This document shows positions 42,501 through 54,799 of a DNA stretch of 64,000 nucleotides, one piece after another (position 1 is the first letter of the stretch; every line of letters starts with the position of its first letter). The stretch spans positions 10,788,001-10,852,000 of the forward strand of contig NC_083513.1 in assembly GCF_032362555.1 (NCBI RefSeq), read 5' to 3'. The stretch comes from Amyelois transitella (Eukaryota; Arthropoda; Insecta; Lepidoptera; Pyralidae). Position numbers and translations under genes: made by a program. The notes beneath the pieces were generated by a model. It worked only from the letters and a program-made list of their open reading frames with translations. It was not told the DNA's origin and did not search any database.

Positions 42501-45153
42501 TCGTCGCCCCGGAGTTAAGCCGGCAACAATTACTTTCGTAATTTCGTAACGAACCGGTCTTTTGGGATTGTGCGTGCTACAATTTCCAGCGTTGAATATT
42601 TCGTCGTTGGATTCTTATTTCTGTCACTGCTGTTTGTCATCGTCATTAAAAAAATTTATACCTACTTATACTTGTAACTTTATGAATAAAAAAGACTTAT
42701 CTCGTAAAGATTCCTCTATAAATATTAATGAAGGAATTTATATAACTATAAATATTCAATCTTGATACAAATATTCAATCGTGTGTAAGAAAATGTAATC
42801 ATTCACACAACAATAGGGTTGTAAGTATTCTACGGTTGTATTGTATTATTATTGACATCTCTTAAACTGTATGTGGCTTAAATTTATTAATTCGTTGGGG
42901 GATTATTGATAAATGAGAAATAAAAATATCCACATGATATTGATAACATATCAAGAAAATAATTGGATATTTTTATAAAACAAAATGATATGATAATGTA
43001 AGAGACAGTAAAGTAGGTTATAGATAAGAGTAATCACTAAGCGAAGTTTAATTAAGGTAGGTAGGTACAGTAAAATCAATATGACTCCTATATTGGAAGA
43101 ACTCCTAAATTAGAAAATCTACGTCATTAACATACGATAGGAAAATAATTAATTGTTGAAGTCGTAAAGTTGAATAATACTTTAGGACAAGAGCCTCATC
43201 GTCTCAAATTGCTAATAGCATGAAACAGATTAGGTACACCGCGTGTCTTTCCCGGAGGGCTAGTCAGGGACTTCATATTTACACTAGCAATGATCCCTCA
43301 CTTAATACCTACTTCTTTTGAATTAACTCCTTTTACTTTATTTATAGGTATTTTTTTTTATTTTATATACAGGTAGAATATAAATGTAGTTCTAAAAATT
43401 ATATTTTTTTCCACTTCATACCTATTACTTTTGGATTTCTGTGTCTTACTGCCTAAAGAACAAAATCACTAACAAATAAAATTGCATTTAACTTCCTAAA
43501 TCTTAGTGAAAATTAAATTTTATATAAAATAGCTACTTTTCAATTAAATGAATAGTAGGTAGCTGAGAAGTATCTGGCAATTAAGATTTCCAGATTACTT
43601 TATGACATTCCTTTGGGTCAAAGTGACCAACTTTGAAATTGAATTTTGTATTTTATTCTATTTTTAGTAAGTAAGTATATATCTTTTTATTTTCACATTA
43701 TTCGATTCGAATAGTTCGTCCGAATAGATATATTCAAATAGATAAATCTCGTACTTTGTTAGACAACGGTTATGGCGGCATGGGTACAAACAAATTCCCT
43801 TGAAAGTTCAACGACCTTACTAACTGCAGAATTACATCATCCCAATCTGATTCAGCCTTGACAACTGCTAAGGCTTTAAGTGGCTTAAAACTATGGTTGT
43901 AAAGTTGAAATTTATGCGTCCCCTCGTTGTAAATACTACTTTCTGGTATAATATTAATGACGGGAACTGCTGGCCGAGTGCCATAGATTCTTAGGTGAAG
44001 TACCTACTTCGTTTAGTCTAGGAAAAACTATTAGAATTTAAGAGAGAAACAGTCTAAGAGTTAGACTTAGGTATACATTCTTTTGAAATAATATGTTTAT
44101 AGACAACATGATAGGCTACCTTATGTGAAAATAAGTCTTCTTTTGGGCGATGGTGATGATTGTATGTATGTATGTGATAGTAATATCAGAAATTCTAAAT
44201 CTGTGGTGTGGTAGGTCCAGCTAACTTTACTATCAAACGTATTCTGAACCGTTAATATGTTTAAATCTTAATCGACTAACTTATCTACTACTTTTTTCCT
44301 GTGGAACGGACACCGGGTCTACATGAAAACAGTGCAGAAATCATAATAATATTTATTAGATTTCTGTGGGCAAGTATCAACATGTCTTTTTTTTGTATAC
44401 TATCATAGCTTAGAAGTTCCATGTAGGTACATACAGTAATTAAAATTGAGTATATTTTCTACACATATTTATCCTGTGTAGGTATGTTTTCAAATAAACA
44501 CACATTAATTGGATAGATTCAGCTACAACAAAAACAAACGGAAAACGGATTCTGTAAAGGACGTGTTCTTCTAGCCTCTAATTATATTTTCCTGTTCGAA
44601 TTCTAATTTTAATAGTTATTTAATTATGTACCTATATTGGTTATTTTTTTTACTTAAGTTCGTAGGTACCTACCTTATATTTTTATTCCGCCTTACAAGC
44701 TCTATATTTAGAATATATTTTGGAATTTATAATTTTTCCAATCATAAACAGAACTTTTTAAATGTTTAAGTTATTTTCAATTTATTTTTCTTTTAATCAT
44801 CATCTATTAATTACACGTTTAAGTTTTAAATTTACTTCTTAGTGATGAATTTCACAAATGTTTGTGAAAAAATTATAAATTCCAGAATTTTGTGGTATGT
44901 ACCACAAAATTTTTGATGCTTTTATTACATCATATAAAAGTTCCTTCTTCATTACTCAGTCACCAATTAAAGTCAAGTCAAACATCGTTTTAAACGTTAA
45001 GTATCAGCGACCAACCTTCAAATATTCCGGTTTAAGATGTTCTCCATGATGAAGGTCCACCAGCTTGAGGTTCAGGTTGACGTTGAGGGCCTTCGCCGCC
45101 AGCAGCACGGCGCGGCAGGGGGCTGAACCGGGAACGTAGTACAGATCTGGCAT
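39569..45153 (-). CDS. delta-class glutathione S-transferase (GST-C)
   Basis: Coding exons in transcript order: 45153-45016, 41157-40957, 40532-40327, 39668-39569; 645 nt, 214 residues. [20 protein letters not shown] places the catalytic Ser at 10. [40 protein letters not shown] and [20 protein letters not shown] are classic delta-class. The end [19 protein letters not shown]...NSMKK is the standard delta C-terminus. Intron 1 is long (3.9 kb). An acceptor (CTTCCTCCAG) four bases before the ATG joins to a non-coding exon at 49317-49403 under a TATA promoter, making the transcription unit about 9.8 kb. Of the four GSTs this one is most like a canonical GSTD1. No inactivating change seen. Confidence 0.94.
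40066..40271 (-). mobile_element. SINE-B with 15-16 bp target-site duplication, internally deleted
   Basis: CACAATCGAGCAGTTA flanks it at about 40050 and 40274. Part of the middle, before AGCGCCTAAAAAACGAATCC, is missing. In GST-C intron 3. Confidence 0.85.
41361..41567 (+). mobile_element. Helitron-like short element, family E (sense)
   Basis: TCCTACTACTATTATAAAGG to CGGGCGGCCTCTAGT: TC at the 5' end and CTAG followed by T at the 3' end, as Helitrons show. Followed by a GCGACCCGCCCCGGCTTCGC element (to about 41760). Confidence 0.6.
41770..45000. other. GST-C intron 1, mostly featureless
   Basis: AT-rich intron. Small remnants only: a LINE-C end near 43240-43280 and two small perfect palindromes at 44850-44911 (listed). 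No coding sign in either strand. Confidence 0.5.
44850..44911. other. two perfect palindromes with TG centres
   Basis: TTTCACAAA-TG-TTTGTGAAA (44850-44869) and AATTTTGTGGTA-TG-TACCACAAAATT (44886-44911), 16 bases apart, about 100 bases downstream of GST-C coding exon 1 within its first coding intron. Confidence 0.7.
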
Positions 45154-45321
45154 GGTTCTGGAGGAAGAATTGAAGAATTCGTTCACTGGCCTGATTGATT
45201 TGTTCGTTTACTGCAATTAGCAACTTCAAGAAGTCTGTTGAGAGAGTTTTGAGAACGGTAGGCATGAGGTGAGGAGCGGGTATTCCACAGAAATCGAAAT
45301 TTTTTTTTTGTGTGTTGTATT

Positions 45322-45585
45322 GCAGTGTGGCCCCGGCATTAATAGATAAAAAAGAATAGGACATACTTCCCATGGATAACGTAAAATGCGACTTAGGGAT
45401 AGGCTTATACAATTGCGATTCTTCTTTTAGGCGACGGGCTTACGGCCTGTTACTAAATGAATCTCAATTCTATCATCAAGCCATAAAGCTGAACGTGGCC
45501 TATCACTCTTTTCAAGACTGTTGACTCTATCTACCGCGTAAGGGCACCGGATACCGCATAAAGACTTGATTATATAAACGAATGA
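45322..45585 (+). repeat. SINE-B copy, diverged
   Basis: AGTGTGGCCCCGGCATTAAT to TTGATTATATAAACGAATGA. In the GST-C 5' UTR intron. Confidence 0.6.
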
Positions 45586-46267
45586 GGGTAACCCAAAATC
45601 AGAAGATCTTTAATTTTTTTTTTATAATTGTGAACATGCACAAGTACTTAAAGAATAAAATTGGTTGTATTTAGAAAAAATGCGTGAAAATCAACGAGAA
45701 ATTTCTATTGGATCGTTGGATATGGTCACTTCGTCCATTTAAGAAACGGTAGCAACGGTAATTACTCGCACCAGGAAATCCATTAGTCATTTCATATCGA
45801 ATTGATTGATTAGTGAGGGGTAGACGGTAGAATTAGCCTTCAAACATAATGGCTTCGACTATTGTGTTTAACGACGTGTCAGGGCAGGACCAGTAGTTAT
45901 AGAATTGTTTTGTGCAGAGCAAAAGTTCATTGCGGGGTTCTTTGCTCTGTGCTTTGACATTTCAACTCTTATTGTGATTCTAAATTCAAAAGTTATTAAT
46001 CAAATTCCTGGTTAGTGAATGTAGGTCATCGAATGCCCTTGCGTATTCAAATTAAAATTATAATAGGTTGTCATTATCAGTCCTGGTGTTTGTCATTCTT
46101 TAGAAGGACCCCGGGGTCCACCTGTGACTTTTCCGGGAGCGAGATGAACAGACAAGCACACGAAAAGACTTCCGTCTGACCACCATAACACTTTCTTACC
46201 TTGCTTGGTAATGCTATTTACCTAAATATAATACGGGACAAATTCCATAGATTGCAAGCCATAAAGG

Positions 46268-46520
46268 CCGCGTGGTTCCCGGCGCCAATAGAAAAAAGAA
46301 TAGGCCCACTCCATCTCTTTCCCATGAATGTAGTAAAAGGCGACTAAGGGATAGGCTTACAAACTTGGGATTCCTCTTTTAGGCGATGGGCCAGCAACGT
46401 GTCACTATTTGAATCTCAATTCTATCACTAAGTCAAACAACTGAGCGTGGCCTATCAGTCTTTTCAAGACTGTTGGCTCTGTCTACTCCGCAAGGAATAT
46501 GGACGTGATTGTATGTATGA
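46268..46520 (+). repeat. SINE-B copy
   Basis: CCGCGTGGTTCCCGGCGCCA to TGATTGTATGTATGA. In the GST-C 5' UTR intron. Confidence 0.7.
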
Positions 46521-46524
46521 GCAA

Positions 46525-49316
46525 GCCATATAGTTTTACTGTAAGCAAGTTGCCTGAAAATGTGCGGGTTTCTCACGATGTTTATTTATAATCATGAAGG
46601 TATTATACGAGTAGTTCAGGTACTTAACAGCGTTCAATAACCGCTTAGCATGCAATCATTCTACAACTTATTTGAGCTTGACCTAAATACTTAAATTCCT
46701 ATTGAAAATAAATCCCAAACCAATAAATTTTCTGTCTGACACAACGGTTAGCCCTTTAAAGTACTTACTCGTTCCCGCGGGAATTTTGTTGCGTAGAGAG
46801 AAATTCGCCGTTAGACCTCCCGCCTTATTTTTACAAGATGTGGTTTTGTTAGGAAATTTTTTGCGAGATCAAGAAAATTATTAATCCATAACATTTCTTT
46901 TAGAAAATGTTAAAATTTTTAATGATAAAATATTTGTTGCCAAACTATTGCACTGATAAGTGATCGATAAATGCAGATACCTATAAGTATTTATTGTCTG
47001 AATTAAAACAATGTATTCTCTCGTCCAATGCTACAGTGCAGTTTGTTACCGCTTCTTCTGCACTGACGCTTTGGAAGCGGCAGTAAATTTAGTTTTAAGT
47101 AATTTAATTGACGTTTACCAGTGCTGTGAAAGAAAAGATATGACAATAATTGAATGATGTTGAAATGTCCCATAATAATAAATGAAATTTTAGAATTTTA
47201 ATTGATATTTTATTTGATCTTAACATTTTCTTCCCTCATAACCCTTAGAAATATGCTAACGCCAGAAAGATGATGATATTTTTCAATAAGTACTCATACA
47301 TACAATACCTACTTACTTTCAATTTTATTTAAGCAGTCAATTTATGTTACATGCCTACGTTACTTTTTTTTTATAAATAAAAGTGAAAAAAAAAAACACT
47401 TCCTAGTTAATACCGGCACCAAAACCGCTGGCACTCAAAGGCGTCCAAGGCCGACGGAAGGTCGTGACTCGCAAAAAAGCTAGGACAAAAACAAATTTGA
47501 TGTGAATATTTACAGCCAAGTATTCAAATTCAAAATCTTTATTGCATATTATAAAGTACATCAGTTGAATTTCAGTTACTGCTTATAATAATAAATAGGT
47601 ACAATATAAACCCTGTTGAGCATCGTAATTTTGAAATAATATGGAACGGCGGGCAGGTTTATGTCGACATTATGATGAATTTAACAAAAAAAAAATATAG
47701 ACATGTCCGAAAATTTTGTCATCATTCCAAAACCACAGAATTCCCTATACTTAGGTACAATTACTAACGACCCTTATTCATACCGGAACTATCGTAAAAT
47801 CAATTAAAAATATTGTCCGTTTCATCATAATCACTTTGACGTTAGTCCCTACTCTCTGGGAAAATAAGTTGAAAATTCCCTTATTTATGTCAAACATAAA
47901 TCGGCCCTTAGCGTTTTTTTTTTTTATTTAATTATTAGATATCTAATTATTTTCGACATTATTTTAACAGGGAAGGACTGGTACACAATTTATTTTAATT
48001 TAAGATCCTTTTTTAAATTTTATAATTTAAGTTTTACGTAAGTAGGCACGGTTATATACTCTTTAGGTAGACAAGTTATGAGAATCTATTCTTCATAAAT
48101 TTAAAATCTTGTTAATGAATAAAAAAAAGTCATGCAAGAAAAAAAAACATAGGATTTCTTGATTCGATTGGTTTGTGCTATGCTGTTGTATACTTAATAA
48201 ATTACTGCTTCAACCTTGGCTTGAAGTCTTGATAATCATCGTGAATTGGCATGTGATTCATACACAGCTGGTTTTTTTTCTAGAAGTGTATATTTGTAGT
48301 GTTTACTTAGGGTTTATGGTAGAACACCTTATTAACTAGTTTTTGTATCAGAATCTGAAAATCAGCGTTAACTCGAAATATTGTGTATCATGTTATCACG
48401 CAAGCTAAGGCTTACTCTTGTATAAATTTATTAATACTTTCGTAGTGGAAAATAATTGAATATATTTTTATTTATAGAAAGAAATTATTTGGACATTAAA
48501 ACCTTCCTACATAATACAAAACAAATTGTACTTAACTATATTTAGATACTTTTAAGTTGTCGGGAAAATAACGCACTCTTTTTTTCAATTAACAATTATT
48601 CAATCTTTCTGCATGACCTAGTTTTGTTCACTTTACAGTACTGAAATTAAAAAATTATTTTAAAATGAAAAAGTAATATTTGTGTTTACATACATAAAGT
48701 CCTCTATTATTCCAATTTCTATGTCTGTACCAAATTTTCGTAGGCTTGCGAGTTTAACACACTACATAGTTACATTTAACTGGTTCACTTGTTACCTTTC
48801 ACTTCAAGTTTTGAAATAATTAGCAGTAAAAAAACACCCACGCTTTGTTTTGTAAGACGTTATATCTAGAGTTTGTCTGTTAACATAATTAACAGTCCGT
48901 GTTTATAGGTACTGTGTATTTTTAAGTTAGAAGATTGAAGTCTGAAAACTTTATCTTCTTTAAGAAATAAGTGACTAACGACATTTTACATGATACGGAC
49001 CTCTTTAGTGTGTAAAGATGACTATATATTGGGTACCAGGATATAAGAAGAATTAAAAAAAATGTGATTGTTTAACTTACATACACAAAATATTGAATTC
49101 ATAATTTTATAAGTAAATGTAATCAAGATTTATTTAGCGTAACACACTTTTGAATCAAGACCATGTTTTTTTAACATTTATAGTGGGAAAAACCCAACTA
49201 TCATAGCCGGTTGCCGGCCACATCATTTCCTAAATTCCATAAGTATGATATTTTTTAAACTGGCTGAAAAGGTTGACACTTTAAAAAAAACCGAATTATT
49301 AAAAAAAAATACTTAC
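46525..49316. other. GST-C 5' UTR intron, distal part
   Basis: A short piece of the 'gctttggaagcggc' repeat at 47030-47110, a TTCAAATTCAAAATCTTTAT repeat head near 47523, and otherwise AT-rich sequence without genes. Confidence 0.45.
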
Positions 49317-49403
49317 GGTTCTAAATTTGAACTTGTTTTCGGTAAATTAAAACAGCGTTGATCCGGCACGACTTTCGTCACGGAGTGAGGTGAAGCAATA
49401 ACT
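49317..49403 (-). other. GST-C non-coding first exon
   Basis: The minus-strand donor ACC|GTAAGT is at 49315-49316. The exon runs up to an initiator TCAGT whose A is 49403. It aligns with the GST-D first exon (shared CACTCCGTGACG and GAAAAC...AGTT segments). Confidence 0.65.
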
Positions 49404-49432
49404 GATGGAGGAGGGACGCGGTCCTTTTTATA
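49401..49432 (-). promoter_or_regulatory. GST-C core promoter: TATA box and initiator
   Basis: TATAAAAAGG (49432-49423) lies 29 bases upstream of the A in TCAGT (49405-49401), the canonical insect spacing. Upstream CATCTTGATACG and GAGGTTTTGT are shared with the GST-D promoter. Confidence 0.75.
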
Positions 49433-50014
49433 CATACATCGTATCAAGATGTAGTCAACAAAACCTCAGTAAGTAGTAGCTCTTGAATTTTCCTGTTCAG
49501 TCATATTTTTTACACTCAACATGACCAAACAAAATATTTGATAAAACTGTAAATGTAGCGTCATATAATAATGATAAGACCACTAGTATGTTTAAAAAAA
49601 TATACCTAAAACTTTATTATACCTACACTTTATGCCCCGGGGATAGCACTATGAGTAATTTTGCTATAAATTAATGATGGCGCGTGGAAACATAAAATAT
49701 AGGTCTATGATTTATTTTTAATATAGATAAAGACCTAAGTAAATGAGGTCCTTTTCTAATTTTAATAGCAAAAGCTTCTTTCGAAATATTCATTTTTAGA
49801 AGGCGTTTACTCTTATTCTTATTTAGTGTTTCCTTCCTTTGCATTTATATTATTTCCTTTGTAATTCTATGCCGGTTGCGGCAATCATAGCACTCGAATG
49901 GAAAAGCGGGGTATACAGAGTCAAATGCATACCATGGCGTAGCCATTTTATCTTTTGTAGTCTACCTACCTACCTCGAGATTCAGAACTCTAAAGGAAAG
50001 GTTGACTAAGTCCA

Positions 50015-50066
50015 ATATTGTATAAAATGTCGTAAGGTAGGTACCTTACGACATTTTACACAATAT
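50015..50066. other. 52 bp palindrome between GST-C and GST-D
   Basis: Arms of 25 bases with one mismatch around GG: AAAATGTCGTAAGGTA pairs with TACCTTACGACATTTT. The 11-mer AAAGGTTGACT flanks it on both sides (about 49998 and 50071), like a target-site duplication. Confidence 0.75.
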
Positions 50067-50567
50067 CTTCAAAGGTTGACTGGAAGAGTTTGCATTAGCG
50101 ATAAGTTTTAAATCTTACAATCTACTATAATCCGATTTTGAAAATATATCTATACTATTTCATATATACTCATGATTAGGTATGTTCTCATGAATATTGC
50201 CTGCTCACCAATTTCATCGCTTAAACTTCTCTAGCCGGAGTGCCGGAGACTGGGTGACTAATATTGTCCATATCCAAAGGTTTTGTTTGTCATGGTTCCC
50301 AGTAGTATAGAATGACTTAACATCGCTTGCCCGTGAATGGCGCAAGGCAATTAAGAGAATACCCACATCCATCAAGCTATTAACTTGGTCGGGTGGAAAA
50401 GTCAACCAAGACAAGTCTTTTTGTTATTGGGCTAGCAGCACTAACTCTGAATTTCAGTGGCCTTCGAGTTTTGTGACTGGTGTCTTTATTTACCCCGTAG
50501 GAGATAAGAATCCTTATAAACTGTAGGTATGTGTGTGTTTAAAAGTATCAAATTTAAAATTTTATCC

Positions 50568-50781
50568 ATCTCTTTCCCATGGCTGTCGTAAAAGGCGACT
50601 AAGGGATAGGCTTACAAACTTGGGATTCTTGTTTTATGCGATGGGCTAGCAAACAGTCACTATTTGAATCTCAATTCTATCATTAAGCCAAATAGCTGAA
50701 CGTGGCCATTCAGTCTTTTCAAGACTGTTGGCTCTGTTTACCCCGCAAGGGATATAGACGTGACCACATATGTATGTATGT
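50568..50781 (+). repeat. SINE-B, 5' truncated
   Basis: Starts at CCATCTCTTTCCCATGG; ends ATGTATGTATG. Confidence 0.7.
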
Positions 50782-51230
50782 TAAAATTTTAGTTATCTCC
50801 GGACACAAATTTGAATTAAAACACATCACATTCTCGATTCATCAATATGCTCTATCAATGCGCTTTCACTCTAGTACATTCGCCGAAATTCGGTCTTCCT
50901 TCACCATTTTCGACTCCTACAACTTTTTAACGGCTCGACCAATTCTGATCAAACATATCTAAGAAAACGCGCACATAAATCACTTTTAATGAAAAAATTA
51001 ATTAAATCAAAATGCTTTACCGATTTGTGAGCTATGATGCCACAGACAGACAGACACGTCCAACTGAAAACACCCATCTTTTTCCATCGGTGTTTAAAAA
51101 GGAAACAACGAAGACCAAAATTTTATTTAACATATTTATTTGTGCCTTAAACAGATATCTTACTGTAAACGCTAAGTTACAAAGGTCTTCGAAGCAGATC
51201 TTCAAATTTCGGAAAACATTACATCATCAA

Positions 51231-51394
51231 ATTAAGGACGTCCTGGTAAAGGGTCAGGTCAAAAGTACCCGAAACCGCCGAGCTCGCATGAAGAGAGTAA
51301 TGAATGTGGATAACGCGAGGGAAGTATGCAGAGATCGCGGAAAGAGGTAGTCTCTGCGAACCCCTCCGGGAAAGAGGCGTGATTTTATGTATGT
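51231..51394 (+). repeat. LINE-C 3' fragment
   Basis: Ends about 80 bases before the GST-D stop codon, so it probably lies in the GST-D 3' UTR in antisense; AATAAA on minus at 51127-51122 is beyond it. Confidence 0.7.
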
Positions 51395-51471
51395 AATACA
51401 TCAACAATTTTTGATGATGACACAAACGGTGTTAGTAAGCGGTGATTCGAGAAAGCTGGACATAGGTGGTG

Positions 51472-53915
51472 TTACTTCTTCATGCTGTTGACCAGAGTCT
51501 TGAAAGCGTCCACACCCTTCTCGTTGGCTTCTTGGTAACCTGGTGCGGTAGCTCTCACTGTTTCGTACCATCTGGAATAGCAGGAATTGTGTTTTGAATT
51601 GTTCCATACATAATTATACATATAATCACGTCTATATCCTTTGAGGGGTAGACAGAGCATATAGTGTTGAAAAGACTGATATGCCACGTTCAGCTGTTGG
51701 GCTTAACGATAGAATTGAGATTCAAATAGTGACATGTTGCTAGCCCATCGGCTTAAAGAAGAATACCAAGTTTATAAGCTTATCCCTTAGTCGCCTTTTA
51801 CGAGCCTTGTGGCTCCCGGCAGTAATAAAAAAAACATAAACATAGAATTTTTCCATGGAAATTGAATATCAATGTTTACGTAGACATCTTGCTGTGAATC
51901 ATCTTGACGTTTAATTTGATACTTTACAGAATGGATTATCTGTCTTTGCATATCTATCTTTACCAATATTTCAGATATGTAGGTACCTATATGCATTATC
52001 TATAAATATGCAACTTAGATTAATCATACGACGAAGCACATTAAAATATAAAATCGTAAAAGAGATTTCGCATTGCATACAGGTACATAGGTACCAAATT
52101 ACTAAGTTATATTAACATGACTTTCAGGTAGTTACGTATAATGACGTTAAATCATTGTGTACTAAAATGGTGAGATCCATACTCCAATAAAAAATACATA
52201 AAATCAAGCCTCTTTCCCTGAGGGGTAGGCAGATACTACATCTTTCCACTTGCCACGATCTCTGCACACTTCTCCGCTTCATCCACATTCATAACTCTCT
52301 TCATGCAAGCTCGGCGGTTTCGGGTACTTTTGACCTGACCCTTTACCAGGACGTCCTTAATTTGATCAAGATACGTTCGTCTAGGTCTTCCCACTCCGAC
52401 CTTTCCCTCCACACATTCCTTGTTTATCTGCGTAGTCAACCTGCTTTCATTCATCCTCTCCACATGACCAAACCATCTCAACATACCCTTTCCTATTCAT
52501 TTTACTACATCTTCTTTCACATCACAACATTCCCTTATCACGCTGTTTGTTATCCGTAGAAAATCAAAAGTAGTATCACCTCTTGATATTATTGTATTTC
52601 TTGAAGTCGATGTCTGATGCCTCAAAACTAGACACGGTGGCGACGAGACTTAAATCAGCGATGGTCAGGTTGGGGCCGGCTGAGAACTTCTGTCCATCCA
52701 AGAAGTGGTCCAACAATTTTAAGGACTCTTCAACTTTGGCGGCTTTTTCTTTGTCGGCTGGCGCTCCACCGAACACTTGGGGGTACTGGACAATATGGAA
52801 GTATAAAAAGTAAAGAACGAAAATAAAAAGGCTGGTTCTGTTAAACACGCAACAGAGTAAAAACTAATCAACTAATTTGTATACTATCTAGTAACAAGTA
52901 AGTTAGGATTTTTTCAAATTGATTTGACACGAATCTATACTAATATTACCTATAAAGCTGAAGAGTTTGTTTATTTGTTTGTTTGTTTGAACGCGCTAAT
53001 CTCAGGAACTACTGGTTTGAAATGAGAAAATCTTGGTTGAATAGACGATTTATCGAGGAAGGCTTTAGGCTATATTAGATCACGCTGCAACTAAAATGGA
53101 ATAAGAAGCAAAAAAAAATGGAAAATGTAAAAAAAAATCCGGGATAATTATTCATCCTAGAGAGCTTCAATGATGCCCAAGAAAACTTTTCCACGCGGAC
53201 GAAGTCGCGGGCACAGCTACATAGTTCAGTATACTCACAAAGTAATCAGCAAATCTCTGATACAGCGTGCCGATATCGAAGTGCAGCCGTTGATCAACCA
53301 AGGCCCTCGCTTTCGGCTCCTCAGGGTACAGGGGACTGCCTTTGCCGTACTTGTTCACCAGGTAAGCGATGATGGCGCGGGATTCCCACAAGACGAAGCC
53401 GTCGTCCACCAATGTAGGCACCATGTGTTGGGGGTTGAGCTGGTGAGAAGAAATTTTATTTATAAAATATATGTACATACGTACATATGGTCACGTCATG
53501 CGGGGTAGACAGAGCCAACAGTCTTGTAAAGAGTGAAAGGCCTGGTTCAGCTGTTTGGCTTAATGATAGAATTGAGATTCAAATAGTGACAGGTTGCTAG
53601 CCGATCGCCTAAAAATAATAATTTCGTAACGGCTGCAGGTAGGTATCGTGTATGAATCATTCATACCCATAGTCATCCATCACGACACGACCCTTAACTA
53701 TGCATTGATAACTTAAAAAGTATTGATCGCAAGGGATATAGACGTGACCTTATGTATGTATGTATGTATGTACAAACCTTCAAAAATTCCGGTTTAAGAT
53801 GATCTCCCCGCTGAAGGTCCACCAGCTTGAGGTTCAGGTTGATGTTGAGAGCTCTCGCTGTCAGCAGGACCGCGCGGCAGGGCGCTGACCCGGGCATTTG
53901 GTATAGGTCTGGCAT
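51472..53915 (-). CDS. delta-class glutathione S-transferase (GST-D)
   Basis: Coding exons in transcript order: 53915-53778, 53439-53239, 52785-52580, 51571-51472; 645 nt, 214 residues, with exon lengths identical to GST-C. GSAPCR with Ser10 is kept, as are [14 protein letters not shown] and [20 protein letters not shown]. The first motif reads LYQMPGS where GST-C has LYYVPGS: the tyrosine at 6 is glutamine. C-terminal half: [59 protein letters not shown]. Very like GST-C throughout, so a recent tandem duplicate. An acceptor TTCACAG four bases before the ATG joins to a 5' UTR exon at about 54412-54494. Introns hold SINE-B, LINE-C and Helitron-like pieces. Confidence 0.94.
51610..51822 (-). 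repeat. SINE-B copy (antisense)
   Basis: ATACATATAATCACGTCTAT start to GCCTTGTGGCTCCCGGCA; the block between the CGTAAAAGGCG core and the 5' end is deleted. GST-D intron 3. Confidence 0.65.
52195..52500 (-). repeat. LINE-C 3' part (antisense), longest copy
   Basis: Translates on minus as [20 protein letters not shown] then [20 protein letters not shown]. In GST-D intron 3, ending about 80 bases before exon 3. Confidence 0.8.
52933..53220 (+). repeat. Helitron-like short element, family D
   Basis: TCTATACTAATATTACCTAT to CGAAGTCGCGGGCACAGCTA, ending about 20 bases from GST-D exon 2. Confidence 0.6.
53466..53616 (-). repeat. SINE-B 3' half (antisense), with a separate tail piece nearby
   Basis: TATGGTCACGTCATGCGGGG to AGCCGATCGCCTAAAA. 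A sense tail, GCAAGGGATATAGACGTGAC plus ATGTATGT, lies at 53729-53771 beside the GST-D exon 1 donor. Confidence 0.65.
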
Positions 53916-54411
53916 TGTTCTGTGAAAAAAGACTAATAACAATGTGATGAATCTAGAAAGATACCTAATAAAAAAAACAATAATGAAATAAATAAATTTT
54001 CCTTACTTAAGTTAAACAAAATAAAAAAAAAACAAATTTAGTATTGAGAGTAGAAAATCGCTTGATTGACCTAATTTATTTAAAATAGAAAATGCAAAGA
54101 TGAGAGAGATAAAGATTAAATTGTTAGATTTGATTGCCGAGAACTTAATAATAAAAATTTATAATGTGATAAACTCACAAAAGTTTTCTTACGTTCTTAA
54201 ATTATATCAAAATTTATTTTATATTTAATTTTTCAAAAATATAAGAAGTGAAATAAACGTAACCATTACAGTTGCTCAATTAAAAAAAAATATCATAGCA
54301 AAACTGTCATCCCAAAGTTCGAAATCTAGTTAACACATTTAAAAAAAGAACCGTTTAAGAATTTACATTATTTTAAAACGGCATTTAAATACCTATGTAT
54401 TTTAAACTTAC

Positions 54412-54494
54412 GTTTCTAATTTTCAACTAGTTTTCAGTTAATAAAGACTGTGGCACACCACGTGTATCGTCACGGAGTGAGATAAGGGAATAAC
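54412..54494 (-). other. GST-D non-coding first exon
   Basis: The donor AAC|GTAAGT is on the minus strand at 54410-54411. The upper limit is placed by alignment with the GST-C start site; no TCAGT is present here. Confidence 0.5.
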
Positions 54495-54514
54495 CGCAAG
54501 AGGAGGAACTCGCA

Positions 54515-54523
54515 CCTTTTATA
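54515..54523 (-). promoter_or_regulatory. GST-D TATA box
   Basis: TATAAAAGG in the same relative place as in GST-C, between shared blocks CACTCCGTGACG (downstream) and CATCTTGATACG (upstream). The promoter was copied with the gene. Confidence 0.7.
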
Positions 54524-54717
54524 GTTTACGTATCAAGATGCAGACAAAACCTCGTAGAACCATTGAGTTTTCCCGCCGAATTATATTTAATATAATATAT
54601 TTTTAAAACAAAACGGTGATAAACAAAAACAAAAATACATACTTTTTTGATAAAGGTATCCTGTTACTTATATATCCCTAAATGATAAGGTCTTTATGAC
54701 AAGATCTACCTAATATT

Positions 54718-54782
54718 ACTTCGAGACTAACTCAATCTGTGTAATTTGTCCCGTATACATATTTATACATATATATTTATAA
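54718..54782 (+). repeat. SINE-A 3' end fragment
   Basis: CTTCGAGACTAACTCAATCT then TTGTCCCGTATACATATTTA. Confidence 0.55.
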
Positions 54783-54799
54783 TATATACCTAATATACC

